A DNA stretch of 64,000 bases from Candidatus Saccharibacteria bacterium oral taxon 488 (GTDB taxonomy: Bacteria > Patescibacteriota > Saccharimonadia > Saccharimonadales > Saccharimonadaceae): NCBI GenBank assembly GCA_013099015.1, contig CP039998.1:813856-877855 (forward strand), given 5' to 3'. The notes beneath the pieces are model-generated. The model saw nothing but the letters and a program-made list of their open reading frames with translations. It was not told the origin of the DNA and did not search any database. Numbering within the stretch: the first letter of the stretch is position 1; every line of letters begins with the position of its first letter. The translations under genes and the position numbers were made by a program. Below, piece after piece: positions 42,658-52,598 of the stretch.

Positions 42658-44775
42658 ATGAAGAAACCTAAAATTTTAGGCCAGATAACTCTTAAACAAG
42701 CACTGCTTTTTACCGCAGTATTTGTAAGTATTACCCACTTGTTGGTTTTCGTAGGCTACGCTGTGTTCGCAGCTCTCGGGAATGGCCTGGCGATGGATTC
42801 CTATGCGGCCAATGGGACGTTCCAGCTATACAACCCCCTCCGTCGATTACTTGATGGTGAAGTTTTAGCACGAGACTTTCCATTCTTTCACGGGGTAGGA
42901 GTTCCCCTGCTTCACTTTCCCTTGTTCTACATCATGGGTCACAACTTGTTTGCTGTGGAGGTCGCAAAGTTGTTGCTGTCGCCGCTCCTATTCCTCATCT
43001 CGTCTTTCTTGCTATTTTGGGCCTATTTCAGAAACGTAAAGAAAGCAGTCTTTACAACAAGTATATTTACCGTCATTTCACTACTGTGCATCGATGCGAT
43101 TTGGGCAGGTAATTCCCTTCTAGGCCTTAGGACAGCATTTCCATTCATCACGGCGGCTTTTATGTTATGGCACCCAGACTGGCGCGTTAACATCGGTAAA
43201 CATAAGACGAGAGTCGACTTTTATTATCCTATTCTCTATACCCTCATGGGGATTTCCGTCGCCTGCGGAACCGAACAAGGCCTTGCATTCATTCTTGCTT
43301 ATGTGCTCATCAGAGCGATTCAGTATATTCGTTCCAAAGAGATGATAAAAAAGCGGGTGCTGGCATTTGTTGGCGAGTTATGTGGTGTAGCACTGGCCAT
43401 ATATGTCGTGCTTTCAATTATGACGCTTGGCCACGCACACGAGGCACTTTACTATGCACTCGTTGAAGTTTCAGGCGACCAAGGATGGTACTTTGGTGCT
43501 CCACCAAATAATTTTTTGCAATTAAGCAATCTTGATCAGTTATTCACCAACAGGATGCTATTCTACATGCTGCCCATCATTATCGGCGGTGTTGTTGCCT
43601 ATATAATTGGTGTAAAGAAAGCTCTACTGTCCAAAAAAGAAACGTTCGTTTTCTCTATCTTGCTACTATATGGCCTGGTGGTGTTTGCTGTTTCTGCCAC
43701 TGGTTACTGGGCACCCAGTGCGCAGCTCATACCACTAGAGCGAGCAGCGGGAGTTATTCTTGTGGCGATAGTAACTCGTGTAATATATAACCTGATTCAA
43801 GTAAAAAAATCGACTCCTAGCGCTAAAAGTAAAGGCTTCTCGGTCTTAGCATTCGGGTTATTGCTTGGTAGCATCATCGCCCTAGGATACAACACCGCGG
43901 TATTTCTACAAAAAATTGATTGGATACCGCTAAGACACATTATTACTGAGTCAAGAAAGGCCAGGCATTCTACTGATGATGCTGAATATGTCAGCACCGC
44001 CTGGAGGAAGCGCCTCGAGGCCTTTGCTCCACATATTGAAAAGGGGGCACGTGTCTGGTCTACCTACACCAGTGTTTATGATTCGATTCGCCAACAGAAG
44101 AATGGATCTTCAGGGGGTGAAGACTATATTATACACGCCCTAGGCCCCGCCAGAAGAAATCACTACACTCAAGATTTTATAACACAAAAGCCTGATTACG
44201 TCATAACCCTAAATCCCTCATATTTTAAGTATGAGGAGTGGCTGTGGACTCGTCACTGGGAATTTTATAAAGCGCTTCAGGACAACTATACTATCGTTGC
44301 AACAAATGATTCTCATGTTTTGTGGAAACGCCGGGCGGGTACTGCGGCACAGAAAAAGACGAGCCATCCGAAACACCGCATACAAAAAGACACAAACGGA
44401 GATTATGTCATTACTGCTGGTGCCGCAAACAATATACGCGTGTTTGAGGTGTCGGTTCGCTACAGCGCTAGAAGCGTTCTACCTATGACCGCTAAACTAC
44501 CGAGGTACCTCCTAGAATTATCTGGATCATCACTACAAAAACATCCTGTGTCGCTACCACAATACGACACGAGCTGGAGCTTCCCTGTGGCACTGGCACC
44601 AAATGATTCATCCATACGAATTTCGCCAAAAGTTTATAGTTTGATACCGGGAGCTTCTCTGGAAATACAAGACGTATCTTACCGCGAGGTCACCGCCCAA
44701 AATAACCTGTATATCTATCAAAGTAACTTTTGCCTACATAACGCTAATAAATGCGAAGGGATTAATAAACGCTAG
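42658..44775 (+). CDS. Multi-pass membrane protein with extracytoplasmic C-terminal domain
   Basis: 705 aa, family not named with certainty. About ten hydrophobic helices in residues 1-430, with an early loop carrying FPFFHGVGVPLLH after helix 1, in the style of GT-C glycosyltransferases (GT39-like membrane enzymes). Then a soluble part of ~270 residues with KPDYVITLNPSYF. Its stop meets the stop of the convergent 44776 gene with no gap. Probably adds a sugar outside the membrane from a lipid-linked donor (inference). Confidence 0.75.
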   Translation: MKKPKILGQITLKQALLFTAVFVSITHLLVFVGYAVFAALGNGLAMDSYAANGTFQLYNPLRRLLDGEVLARDFPFFHGVGVPLLHFPLFYIMGHNLFAVEVAKLLLSPLLFLISSFLLFWAYFRNVKKAVFTTSIFTVISLLCIDAIWAGNSLLGLRTAFPFITAAFMLWHPDWRVNIGKHKTRVDFYYPILYTLMGISVACGTEQGLAFILAYVLIRAIQYIRSKEMIKKRVLAFVGELCGVALAIYVVLSIMTLGHAHEALYYALVEVSGDQGWYFGAPPNNFLQLSNLDQLFTNRMLFYMLPIIIGGVVAYIIGVKKALLSKKETFVFSILLLYGLVVFAVSATGYWAPSAQLIPLERAAGVILVAIVTRVIYNLIQVKKSTPSAKSKGFSVLAFGLLLGSIIALGYNTAVFLQKIDWIPLRHIITESRKARHSTDDAEYVSTAWRKRLEAFAPHIEKGARVWSTYTSVYDSIRQQKNGSSGGEDYIIHALGPARRNHYTQDFITQKPDYVITLNPSYFKYEEWLWTRHWEFYKALQDNYTIVATNDSHVLWKRRAGTAAQKKTSHPKHRIQKDTNGDYVITAGAANNIRVFEVSVRYSARSVLPMTAKLPRYLLELSGSSLQKHPVSLPQYDTSWSFPVALAPNDSSIRISPKVYSLIPGASLEIQDVSYREVTAQNNLYIYQSNFCLHNANKCEGINKR

Positions 44776-46140
44776 CTACGAGCGGCGGCCTTCTTTCTTT
44801 GGTCGGCTTAATATTATCGTGAATAGTCCGGACAATATCGTTGCAAAGACCGACCAGTAAATATACCGATAATCAACCGCCACCGCCATAGGAACGTATG
44901 CCACGATATATATAAGACCCGACAAGGCCACTGCACGGATAAAGTGTCGCTGTACCTGTTCTCGTATTCTCCTGCTCTTATAGTAAATGAAGACAAGGAC
45001 AGCAAGATACAACCACGGCTGGAAAATCAGAGGGATATTCGCCTGAGCACCGCCTTTAACATATGCCGCTAGGCCACTGATGGCATATTCATTCTTTACC
45101 GCGGCACCGACCTGATTTTGCTCAATACCAGACTGAAAAATATACATACGCTCTGGTTGCGGAAAGAGAAATATCGAAAAAGTTGCCAACCGATATGATG
45201 CATATCTTATTGGATGTCTTATGATCGTCGATAGCCAATCATTAAATACACCTTGATGTTCATTTTTGAGTGCTTCTCGCTGAGTGGCCGTTGTACATAT
45301 GATATAAGAATTCATAATATCTTTTGTTTTATCGCGACAGGTGTCATGAATTTTTTTATACATAGACCACCGACCGTGATGTTCTCTATCAAAATTAGCA
45401 ACGTGAACTATATCATCAAGTTGTATGGCGGTAATCGGATGGGTTTTCTCACTGGACTGATTAATAACAGCAGTGGCACCAATCGTTACCACTAAACCAA
45501 TTATTACACCGGCAAGACCGCTCCATACAGGAAGTCGCTTGGTAAATAATCTCGGTAGCACAAACAAGATAGGCAGCACCGCAAACAATGCGTTATATCG
45601 TAACATGCCAGCATAGAGAATCAATAATAGCGCCAGTCCGATAATCCCATATGTAGCAATACGTCCTAACGGTTTTTTACTACTTATAGCGAACCAGATG
45701 AGCATCACCGCCAACGTCAGACTGAATGCCATCTGAACATCTTTCCATATGACGCCAGCAATGTTCACTATATTAGGCAGTAGCAAAATCATGTAGGTAG
45801 AAAGAGCCCATGCGCGATTACGAGTGTGCCGATACACGAGAATCGATAACATAAACATAGCCGCGACAAGCAGCATCAGCTGAAAAATTAACATAGATGA
45901 GATGTGACCAGTTACCCCAATCAAAAGCCCCCACAGTCGCGTCATCACTGGCGGATGCCAATCGGTGAGATGGGCTACACCCGTGGCTTGCTCAAGGTGG
46001 CTGATGGAGTCGGGCGACATATATCCGGGATAGAAAATAATGACAAGCAGCGCTAGTATACTCACTGCTACTAACGCAGACTGGATGTGAAATTTTGAGA
46101 AGCTATTTTTTATGCTTGCGATATTTTCCGACCACCGCAT
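44776..46140 (-). CDS. Multi-pass membrane protein, DUF6020/GT-C-like
   Basis: 454 aa with about ten membrane helices. Early loop has MSPDSISHLEQATG and DWHPPVMTRLWG, the acidic/His residues in the first outer loop seen in DUF6020 and other GT-C-like proteins. It is last of a six-gene minus-strand operon (50395 to 44776) in which all genes overlap; it begins 38 nt inside the GT2 gene. Confidence 0.78.
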   Translation of the reverse strand: MRWSENIASIKNSFSKFHIQSALVAVSILALLVIIFYPGYMSPDSISHLEQATGVAHLTDWHPPVMTRLWGLLIGVTGHISSMLIFQLMLLVAAMFMLSILVYRHTRNRAWALSTYMILLLPNIVNIAGVIWKDVQMAFSLTLAVMLIWFAISSKKPLGRIATYGIIGLALLLILYAGMLRYNALFAVLPILFVLPRLFTKRLPVWSGLAGVIIGLVVTIGATAVINQSSEKTHPITAIQLDDIVHVANFDREHHGRWSMYKKIHDTCRDKTKDIMNSYIICTTATQREALKNEHQGVFNDWLSTIIRHPIRYASYRLATFSIFLFPQPERMYIFQSGIEQNQVGAAVKNEYAISGLAAYVKGGAQANIPLIFQPWLYLAVLVFIYYKSRRIREQVQRHFIRAVALSGLIYIVAYVPMAVAVDYRYIYWSVFATILSGLFTIILSRPKKEGRRS

Positions 46141-46936
46141 AGAATAACACCCTCAGAACGTGCATGTTTCCCTTAATTGGGCTGATTTTTGTTGGCGTCT
46201 TGCCCTTCTTCGGATAGGTTCGTACCACTGGTGTTTCGGCTGTTTTATACTGCTTGCGGCGGCTGCTCTCTATGGCAAGATAGTAATGAAGCTCATAGGT
46301 TTGAAATATATCACGAAATACAGCAATGTCCGGGTCTTTGAGTAGCTTTGCGCTATACGCACGAAAGCCATTTGTGGTATCGGTATGCTTCTGGCCGGCC
46401 GCCAGGCTTATCAGCGGCGCATGGATTAGGTGAAGGCCTATCTCTCTCGAAAGCGGCGTATTTACCGCCTTGCCGCCTGGTATAAATCGTGAACCCTGAA
46501 TGTGGTCATATCCCTGATCGAGCAGCTTAATAAAGTCAGGAATTCTCTCTACACTATCCTTGCCATTACCGTCAACAACGACCACTCCTTCATAACCCTC
46601 AGAAAGAGCCCAGGCGAACGCCATTCTCATTTGTGCGCTTAATTTGCCCTTGCCTTTCTTTGTCAATAAAGCGCGCACGTCTTGAGATTTCAAAAAATCA
46701 GTTTCAAGCGAACCATCAGTACTACCGCCGTCAGCCACTACAATATCAATCTGTTTTGCTAGCGGCTTCATTTTTTGTAGTTGCTTTTGAACACGCTCTC
46801 CCTCATTAATGACGAAAACGCACACGCAATATTTGTGCTTTTTCTTGTTTATTTCATTTACCTCAAAGTCTGGAAACTCCCACTCTGGATGATCTCGGCG
46901 GATACGATCTTGCTTGTTGGTCGGAGCTTTTGTCAT
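46103..46936 (-). CDS. Glycosyltransferase family 2
   Basis: 277 aa. GT-A fold: VFVINEGERVQKQL, IVVADGGSTDGSL, VVVDGNGKD (DxD-like) and the Q-G-S-R-F-I-P-G acceptor loop (HIQGSRFIPGGKA), typical of dolichyl/polyprenyl-phosphate mannosyl- or glucosyltransferases. No membrane anchor. Overlaps the next upstream gene by 4 nt (ATGA). Confidence 0.9.
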   Translation of the reverse strand: MTKAPTNKQDRIRRDHPEWEFPDFEVNEINKKKHKYCVCVFVINEGERVQKQLQKMKPLAKQIDIVVADGGSTDGSLETDFLKSQDVRALLTKKGKGKLSAQMRMAFAWALSEGYEGVVVVDGNGKDSVERIPDFIKLLDQGYDHIQGSRFIPGGKAVNTPLSREIGLHLIHAPLISLAAGQKHTDTTNGFRAYSAKLLKDPDIAVFRDIFQTYELHYYLAIESSRRKQYKTAETPVVRTYPKKGKTPTKISPIKGNMHVLRVLFYAVVGKYRKHKK

Positions 46937-47937
46937 GATGTAATATTCTTCCTTTCTGCGTTCGCTAGTGACGTTGTACTGCTCAGCTCGTCAAGCACAT
47001 AATACCTGGCATCTCGTCGCGATTCTACTAGTATTTTACCAATGTATTCAGACAGAATTACCATAAATAAAAATAGGATAAAAAACATTCCTGATAGCTC
47101 AAGCGACGTCGACACCCAGCCCTCTGCAACATTCTTTTTGGTGAGAGCTATGACCACAACATAAAGCGCATACATCATATTTACAACACTGGCAAAGAAC
47201 CCAACCCACGACATAAAGCGGAGCGGGTGTGTCGAGTGGCTGGTAATGATATCGAGCGCCTCTAGTGTCCCTCGCCCGAAGCCATGTTTTTTTACAGGAT
47301 CAACCAGAGGTGAATAGGTATACTCGGTATATGAATAGCCGATAGTCCTGATCATGTGCCGAATGTGGCTATCATGTCGAGTTGATAGAGTTATCGCTCG
47401 TATGGCACGACGATTGAGAGATATAAGATATGTTGCTTGTAGTGGAATATCTATATTGATGTATTTGCGATTATACCAATAAAACAACCTGCGACCGATA
47501 CCAGATTTTGACAGAAGGCGCTTTGTGGTTATGTCGGCAACACCCTGTACGATATCGTGTTTTTTATTCGCCTCAACAATGTTCATTACATCCTCTATAC
47601 CGTCAATAGCGGGATTAGTTACTACCGCATAGTCGCCAATTGCCCCTTCAAGACCAGCGATAATGGCGATATCATATGTGTATTGTCGAGAGAGGCGGAT
47701 AAGCCGCATACATGGCAGTTCATCAAGAAGACCACTAACAGCAACCACACTATTTTGACTCAAATCATTATCGACAATTATAATCTCATAATTTGTGTAG
47801 CTACCCATTAATCTCTGTGAGAGCCTGCGACAATAGTCGGGAAAACCATCAAAGTCGCGCGTTACGACAATAACCGACACAAAGATATCTTGTTTACTCG
47901 ATTTTTTATTTGTCTTAGTCGAACTATTTTTTGCCAT
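46933..47937 (-). CDS. Glycosyltransferase family 2 with C-terminal membrane helices
   Basis: 334 aa. GT-A domain with VIVVTRDFDGFPDY, EIIIVDNDLSQNS, a shortened donor region (VVTNPAIDGIED), and two C-terminal helices (about 235-262 and 283-305) followed by SEYIGKILVESRRDARYYV, the ending of GtrB/DPMS-type enzymes. The D-x-D appears altered to N-P-A-I-D. Probably makes a polyprenyl-phosphate sugar used by the GT-C-like proteins next to it. Overlaps the upstream oxidoreductase by 14 nt. Confidence 0.85.
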   Translation of the reverse strand: MAKNSSTKTNKKSSKQDIFVSVIVVTRDFDGFPDYCRRLSQRLMGSYTNYEIIIVDNDLSQNSVVAVSGLLDELPCMRLIRLSRQYTYDIAIIAGLEGAIGDYAVVTNPAIDGIEDVMNIVEANKKHDIVQGVADITTKRLLSKSGIGRRLFYWYNRKYINIDIPLQATYLISLNRRAIRAITLSTRHDSHIRHMIRTIGYSYTEYTYSPLVDPVKKHGFGRGTLEALDIITSHSTHPLRFMSWVGFFASVVNMMYALYVVVIALTKKNVAEGWVSTSLELSGMFFILFLFMVILSEYIGKILVESRRDARYYVLDELSSTTSLANAERKNITS

Positions 47938-49039
47938 ATAGCTTGTCTAACTCCTCGTACACATCGTAAATATTATCTAGCTTACCGCCCATTATACAAA
48001 CATACCCGTTGTAACCCAAATGGGCCTTAAACAAAATAGGACGGCTATCATCATCTTCACTCTTAACGAGCACTGTCTTTACTTCAACGATCGACTCCTC
48101 GTATTTCATGTCCTTGAGGGCTGGGATAAAACGCACCACATCGTTATACATTTGTTTATAATTACTCTGGAAAGAACTTTTGTCGAGATAGGCGTGCGTG
48201 TCAATTTTTTCAGCCGGCGTATCCTCGTTGTCAACCCATGACTCGTGCGGCGTATACCTGACATGAGAGAGTGTATATAATCCCCTGGAGGGAAACGGCA
48301 TAATAGAGAAAAACGGACCGTCCATCACCGTAATACTAAAGTCCTTTAGGTGCTCCGGCAAACTTACTAAGCACATTTCTGTAACTTCATGCTTCAAGCC
48401 AACAAGCGGTATATTTGATGCACGATGGAGCGTGTTAATGTTAGCATACGTGCAATTTAATACGAAGTCGCCCCTGAATTTGCCACCATCAGTAATAACG
48501 CACAGTCCATCTGGCGTTTCATCAATCATCGTAACGCGACAGCCCGTGTGAAGCGTTATCCCCGGACGATCGTTAATTTGCCGCAGTAAGTCGTCTCTCA
48601 GGGCGTGGGCATTAAAGGCATATTCTTTAACCTTAAAGACTTCTTCAATGAGATTTTTATTAAACATTTTTTGAATGTTTGGCGGAGCTACCGCTATATC
48701 TGCCTCAATCTTATCCGCAAAATTCTTGAATTGATGTGCATTAACCTTGGATAGATGCTTGGCAACAGCATAGTATTTATTAAAATCTGAATGAATTGCC
48801 GCTCCAAACTGTTTCGTAAAGCGTGGAAAATTAACTGCCGAACGATATCCCGTTAGAATACTTCTCGGGTAATGATAGCCATTGTGTACCCTGGCTTGGT
48901 TAACATATGACGCCCGAGTCATCGTCTGTTTTTCTTTTTCTAAAATATCGATATTCTTGACGCCCAAGGTGTCGTACAGGTACAGCGCTACACTCAATCC
49001 ATAAAAACCACCGCCAATTATCACCGTTTTGTTACGCAC
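47924..49039 (-). CDS. FAD-dependent oxidoreductase (DAO type)
   Basis: 371 aa. Dinucleotide-binding start KTVIIGGGFYGLSVALYLYD, then DILEKEKQTM, and VNQARVHNGYHYPRS (family-specific); a second FAD region at FVLNCTYANINTLH and a C-terminal GGKLDNIYD. Occurs in surface-polysaccharide loci, where its substrate is often a sugar or cyclic intermediate. Overlaps the small membrane ORF by 8 nt and the GT2 gene by 14 nt. Confidence 0.85.
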   Translation of the reverse strand: MRNKTVIIGGGFYGLSVALYLYDTLGVKNIDILEKEKQTMTRASYVNQARVHNGYHYPRSILTGYRSAVNFPRFTKQFGAAIHSDFNKYYAVAKHLSKVNAHQFKNFADKIEADIAVAPPNIQKMFNKNLIEEVFKVKEYAFNAHALRDDLLRQINDRPGITLHTGCRVTMIDETPDGLCVITDGGKFRGDFVLNCTYANINTLHRASNIPLVGLKHEVTEMCLVSLPEHLKDFSITVMDGPFFSIMPFPSRGLYTLSHVRYTPHESWVDNEDTPAEKIDTHAYLDKSSFQSNYKQMYNDVVRFIPALKDMKYEESIVEVKTVLVKSEDDDSRPILFKAHLGYNGYVCIMGGKLDNIYDVYEELDKLYGKK

Positions 49040-49280
49040 GTTTTCTCCGTTTTTTAACTATGTTACCAATATACAAGCCAACTACCATATAGACAAACAG
49101 AAGCAGCGGCATATAGAATACGATACCGTTAATGTGGGCGTGAGGCAAAGCGTGTCCAGGCATAAGAATTAACCAACTCAGTGCCCCAGCTAATGAAATG
49201 TGTAACGACCATAGGAATGAACGATAATACTTGAAAGACGGGTGTCGCCTCTTAAGATAGAATAACACTAAATACCCCAC
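49032..49280 (-). CDS. C-terminal part of a frameshifted membrane protein, or separate small membrane protein
   Basis: 82 aa with two to three hydrophobic helices and a basic end (KKRRKR). The same frame is open well upstream of its ATG and reads ASIKLAAIDQGVFGEIVQSI, then VLVGYLVLFYLKRR, which continues the 49268 protein smoothly. It is therefore probably the missing C-terminus of that protein rather than an independent gene. Overlaps the next gene by 8 nt. Confidence 0.6.
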   Translation of the reverse strand: MGYLVLFYLKRRHPSFKYYRSFLWSLHISLAGALSWLILMPGHALPHAHINGIVFYMPLLLFVYMVVGLYIGNIVKKRRKRA

Positions 49281-50395
49281 AAGTACCCAAACGAGTATCG
49301 ACTGAACGATCTCACCAAATACCCCTTGATCGATAGCGGCAAGCTTAATGCTGGCAACAGTACATAATTGCCGGCGTTTATTGCTAGATACTGATATGTT
49401 GATCCTTTATCTTTTGCCAGCTCCTCCATATTAATAAATCGATCGGCAAATGTATATGACTCAGGTAGCAGCGTCTTTAAGTTACCAATAGCATGAGCTC
49501 GCATCTTTCTAATTCCCGAAAGCCCTCTCTCCGATGCCCGCTCATTAATCATCTTGAGGGCGGTGTCTGAGGAGTGATAGTAATCAGAGAGTGCCATAAA
49601 GTTGGTTGCGTACGCACCAACAAAGGCCACAACAACCACGATACATGTCATGACGGCGTGCTTCCAGAGGCTGATAACTTTTTGTTTATTATTGACGAGC
49701 TCAAAGAATATGATTGGTACAAGTACAGATATAGCAATTGTTGATATATACTCATAGCCGCCCAGAAGTTTTAAGAATAGTAATATGGTTTCACCGAGGT
49801 AGAATAGCCACATTTTCTTCGATGATTTACAGTATGAGTAACTCAGAAAAGCAAAGGCAAACGGAGCAAACATGAGTGGCTCTATCCAATACATATTTTG
49901 CGCGTAGCCGACAATCCACGGGCTAAATGCAACCAGTGTCGCGAATACTGCTGCAACAACAAAACCAAATAATTTCCTAACCCTAAGAGCTACCAGAGCC
50001 ATAAGAGCTGCCATGGCTGCAGACAGAACCGCATTAACTTTCTTAAAATATACCGGCAATTTCGCACTATCGTTTGGTGCTAGTGCGGTAATTATTCTCG
50101 CCTGTAGACCGTATTGCGAAGCATACGGTTTGAGCAGGCTGGCATCACAATCCCCAGTCGTCATGACTGAATTATAATCCTCATTTTTAGCAACGATTAG
50201 CGGCCCGCTATAACCAGATTTTTCCTTGCAACGGGCCGTCTTTTCTACTATGGCCGATGAGTCGCGCTGAAAGCCATCAAACCATTCGCGCCACAAACCG
50301 ACTCCAAAAATATTACCAAAGAAAGATAAAAACAAAACTCCCCAGACAACTCCAAAAAACAGTATGCTCTTTTTTCGCTCCATAATACTTACCAT
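49268..50395 (-). CDS. Multi-pass membrane protein (GT-C-like), probably cut short by a frameshift
   Basis: 375 aa with about seven or eight hydrophobic helices and an outer loop after helix 1 (about 40-115). The last ~20 residues (SIKGYLVRSFSRYSFGYLWGI) look out of frame; one base missing around 49336-49400 would join it to the 82-residue ORF, giving ~450 aa. Two starts are possible: ATG 50395 (TATGAT 5 nt before it) or ATG 50383. First of the six-gene minus-strand glycan operon. Confidence 0.72.
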   Translation of the reverse strand: MVSIMERKKSILFFGVVWGVLFLSFFGNIFGVGLWREWFDGFQRDSSAIVEKTARCKEKSGYSGPLIVAKNEDYNSVMTTGDCDASLLKPYASQYGLQARIITALAPNDSAKLPVYFKKVNAVLSAAMAALMALVALRVRKLFGFVVAAVFATLVAFSPWIVGYAQNMYWIEPLMFAPFAFAFLSYSYCKSSKKMWLFYLGETILLFLKLLGGYEYISTIAISVLVPIIFFELVNNKQKVISLWKHAVMTCIVVVVAFVGAYATNFMALSDYYHSSDTALKMINERASERGLSGIRKMRAHAIGNLKTLLPESYTFADRFINMEELAKDKGSTYQYLAINAGNYVLLPALSLPLSIKGYLVRSFSRYSFGYLWGI

Positions 50396-50415
50396 ATAGT
50401 ATCATAACTTAACGA

Positions 50416-50444
50416 TAGACTAAAGTGACTACCTAAATTATAAT
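50416..50444 (+). promoter_or_regulatory. Promoter of the 50451 glycosyltransferase
   Basis: TAGACT (50416-50421), 17-nt spacer, TATAAT (50439-50444), then 6 nt to ATG 50451; leaderless arrangement. Confidence 0.6.
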
Positions 50445-50450
50445 AGCGTC

Positions 50451-52589
50451 ATGAAACCACTTTTATCTATCATTGTTACCGCCCATCACGAAGGCCTTAT
50501 TGCTCATAAAACTATGCGCTCCATTGAACGTGCTGTCAGCCTGCTTCGTGATAGCGATATTTCCTACGAAATAATTGTATCAATCGACCGCGGTGATGAA
50601 GAAACTATTCGCTACTTCAGTAATTATACCGCCCTGCCGATCGCTATATACCAATGGAATCATGGTGACCTCGCTCAATCTCGCAATAGTGCCATCACCA
50701 AGGCGCATGGCCGTTTTATTGCGTTTATCGATGCCGACGATTTGATGAGTGCCAACTGGCTACGAGATGGTGTGCAATTTTTAACAAACCACTCCTACGG
50801 TAAATATGTTGCCCATAGTGCCTATACTATTGAGTTTGAGGGGGCAAATGCCATTGTTGAAAAAGTTGGCTACACTAATAAAGACCGCGACACTCTATTG
50901 AGCGTACTTTCGGGACGATGGAACTCGGTCATTATTGCACCAAGTACTTTACTTCGCCAGTTTCCATACACACCAAACAGCCCCGGATATGGCTATGAAG
51001 ATTGGTTTATGAGCTGCCAGTTCATCCAGCATGGTATCAAAAATGTCCTCATTCCGGAAACCGCTATCTTTGTTCGCCGTAAGGCCACTGGCTCGGAATG
51101 GGCACGCCAAAAAACTAGCCGCTCAGTGCTCCACGCCCACCCCCTCTTTAGTCCATCGCACTTTCGTACCATCAAGCTTGACTCGGTTGCCACGCCTGCC
51201 TCAGAGCGGCGGCGCCAAACGAAAAATACCATTAAGGAATTGATGGTTCGTTCTCGCATCCCACTGGGGTTAGTCAAGCGACCGCTCGCAATTATCCGAC
51301 GCGGACGCAATGTGCTCAAAAAAAAGAAGTCGACACCGGCGACCGAGGTGCTGCCAGCGTGGCTTGATGCTGAATGGCGAGCATTACATCATATTGAGAA
51401 ACTAATTTTTCCACCACATCCATTGCCGACAGTATACCACACAATTACTGATGATCATTATCGTGTTGGCTTGGCGTATTGGCAAATATGTCGTGATTTA
51501 CGAAACGACACCTATGATTATGTGCTGTTCGTACCGTGGCTCAAGCGTGGTGGTGCTGATCTATTTGCTCTTAACTACGCCAACACCGCTGCGTCACTCG
51601 GCAAGAAAGTTTTGGTTATTGCCACAAATGAAGTTGACGCTAATTACTCAGAGTGGCGACCACGACTTAACATCGACGTAGATTTCGTGCCGTTTGGGAC
51701 AATTACCCGATTCTTCCCGATAGAGCAAAAATATAGACTGCTAGAGCAACTGATCGAAAATATCCACGTGCCGGTGCTCCATATCCTCAATTCAGAGCTA
51801 GCCTATGATTTTGTGCGAGATCACGCAGTATATATCAAGGCCACTGGTAAAAAAGTTATTGCTACGTCCTATAGCCAAAGCACCGATGAAACTGGACGAA
51901 TATTTGGTTTTTCACACAGTCATCTGCCACAGATTTATCACCTGCTCTCTGAGATAACCACCGATAATGAAGCCGTCAAGTCGATGTGGGTTAATGAATA
52001 TGCTTATGACGCGGATGCAATTACCGTTCACCATCAACCACTTGATAGCAGCACGTACACACCGATAGCAAAGTTGGCTGGTCAAAGGCGTATTCTTTGG
52101 GCGTCCCGCCTATCACCAGAGAAATTACCTCAACTAGTTGCAGCTATCGCTGATCTATTACCTGATGATGTCCACATTGATATGTACGGTGACGCATCGA
52201 GCGAGTTTCCCACCCATAAACTACCGTCACATCCACGGGTTCATTACCGCGGCGGCTTTAATGGTGTACCGTCACTGCCTGTTGACAACTATGACGCCTT
52301 TCTCTACACATCGCTCTTTGACGGCATGCCAAATACGCCAATTGAGATAGCTCTGCGCGGATTGCCGCTCGTAGCAGCGCGAGTTGGTGGAGTGGCAGAC
52401 TTTGTTGGTACATATGGACAGATTGTTGATGATATCACCAATCCAAAAGCCTACGCTGAAGCGTTAACTGTTGTTCTGGACAATCCTAAGACAGCGTTTG
52501 CTAACGCCCAATCTCTACGAAAGCAGGCGCTACGTGATTTTTCACAAAAAAGGTTTTTGACAGAAGTTAGGCGTATGCTTAAGCGATAA
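50451..52589 (+). CDS. Two-domain glycosyltransferase (GT2 + GT4)
   Basis: 712 aa. N-terminal GT-A part (1-~230) with SIIVTAHHEGLIAH, SQSRNSAITKAHGRFIAFIDADDLM (DAD metal motif; visible text LAQSRNSAI); a charged linker (~245-300); then a GT-B part with FVPWLKRGGADLFALNYAN, ILWASRLSPEKLPQLV and SLFDGMPNTPIEIALRG (E-x7-E variant) near the end. It could add two sugars in sequence. Own leaderless promoter; ends 10 nt before the stop of the convergent surface-protein gene. Confidence 0.9.
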   Translation: MKPLLSIIVTAHHEGLIAHKTMRSIERAVSLLRDSDISYEIIVSIDRGDEETIRYFSNYTALPIAIYQWNHGDLAQSRNSAITKAHGRFIAFIDADDLMSANWLRDGVQFLTNHSYGKYVAHSAYTIEFEGANAIVEKVGYTNKDRDTLLSVLSGRWNSVIIAPSTLLRQFPYTPNSPGYGYEDWFMSCQFIQHGIKNVLIPETAIFVRRKATGSEWARQKTSRSVLHAHPLFSPSHFRTIKLDSVATPASERRRQTKNTIKELMVRSRIPLGLVKRPLAIIRRGRNVLKKKKSTPATEVLPAWLDAEWRALHHIEKLIFPPHPLPTVYHTITDDHYRVGLAYWQICRDLRNDTYDYVLFVPWLKRGGADLFALNYANTAASLGKKVLVIATNEVDANYSEWRPRLNIDVDFVPFGTITRFFPIEQKYRLLEQLIENIHVPVLHILNSELAYDFVRDHAVYIKATGKKVIATSYSQSTDETGRIFGFSHSHLPQIYHLLSEITTDNEAVKSMWVNEYAYDADAITVHHQPLDSSTYTPIAKLAGQRRILWASRLSPEKLPQLVAAIADLLPDDVHIDMYGDASSEFPTHKLPSHPRVHYRGGFNGVPSLPVDNYDAFLYTSLFDGMPNTPIEIALRGLPLVAARVGGVADFVGTYGQIVDDITNPKAYAEALTVVLDNPKTAFANAQSLRKQALRDFSQKRFLTEVRRMLKR

Positions 52590-52598
52590 TTGTCCGCT

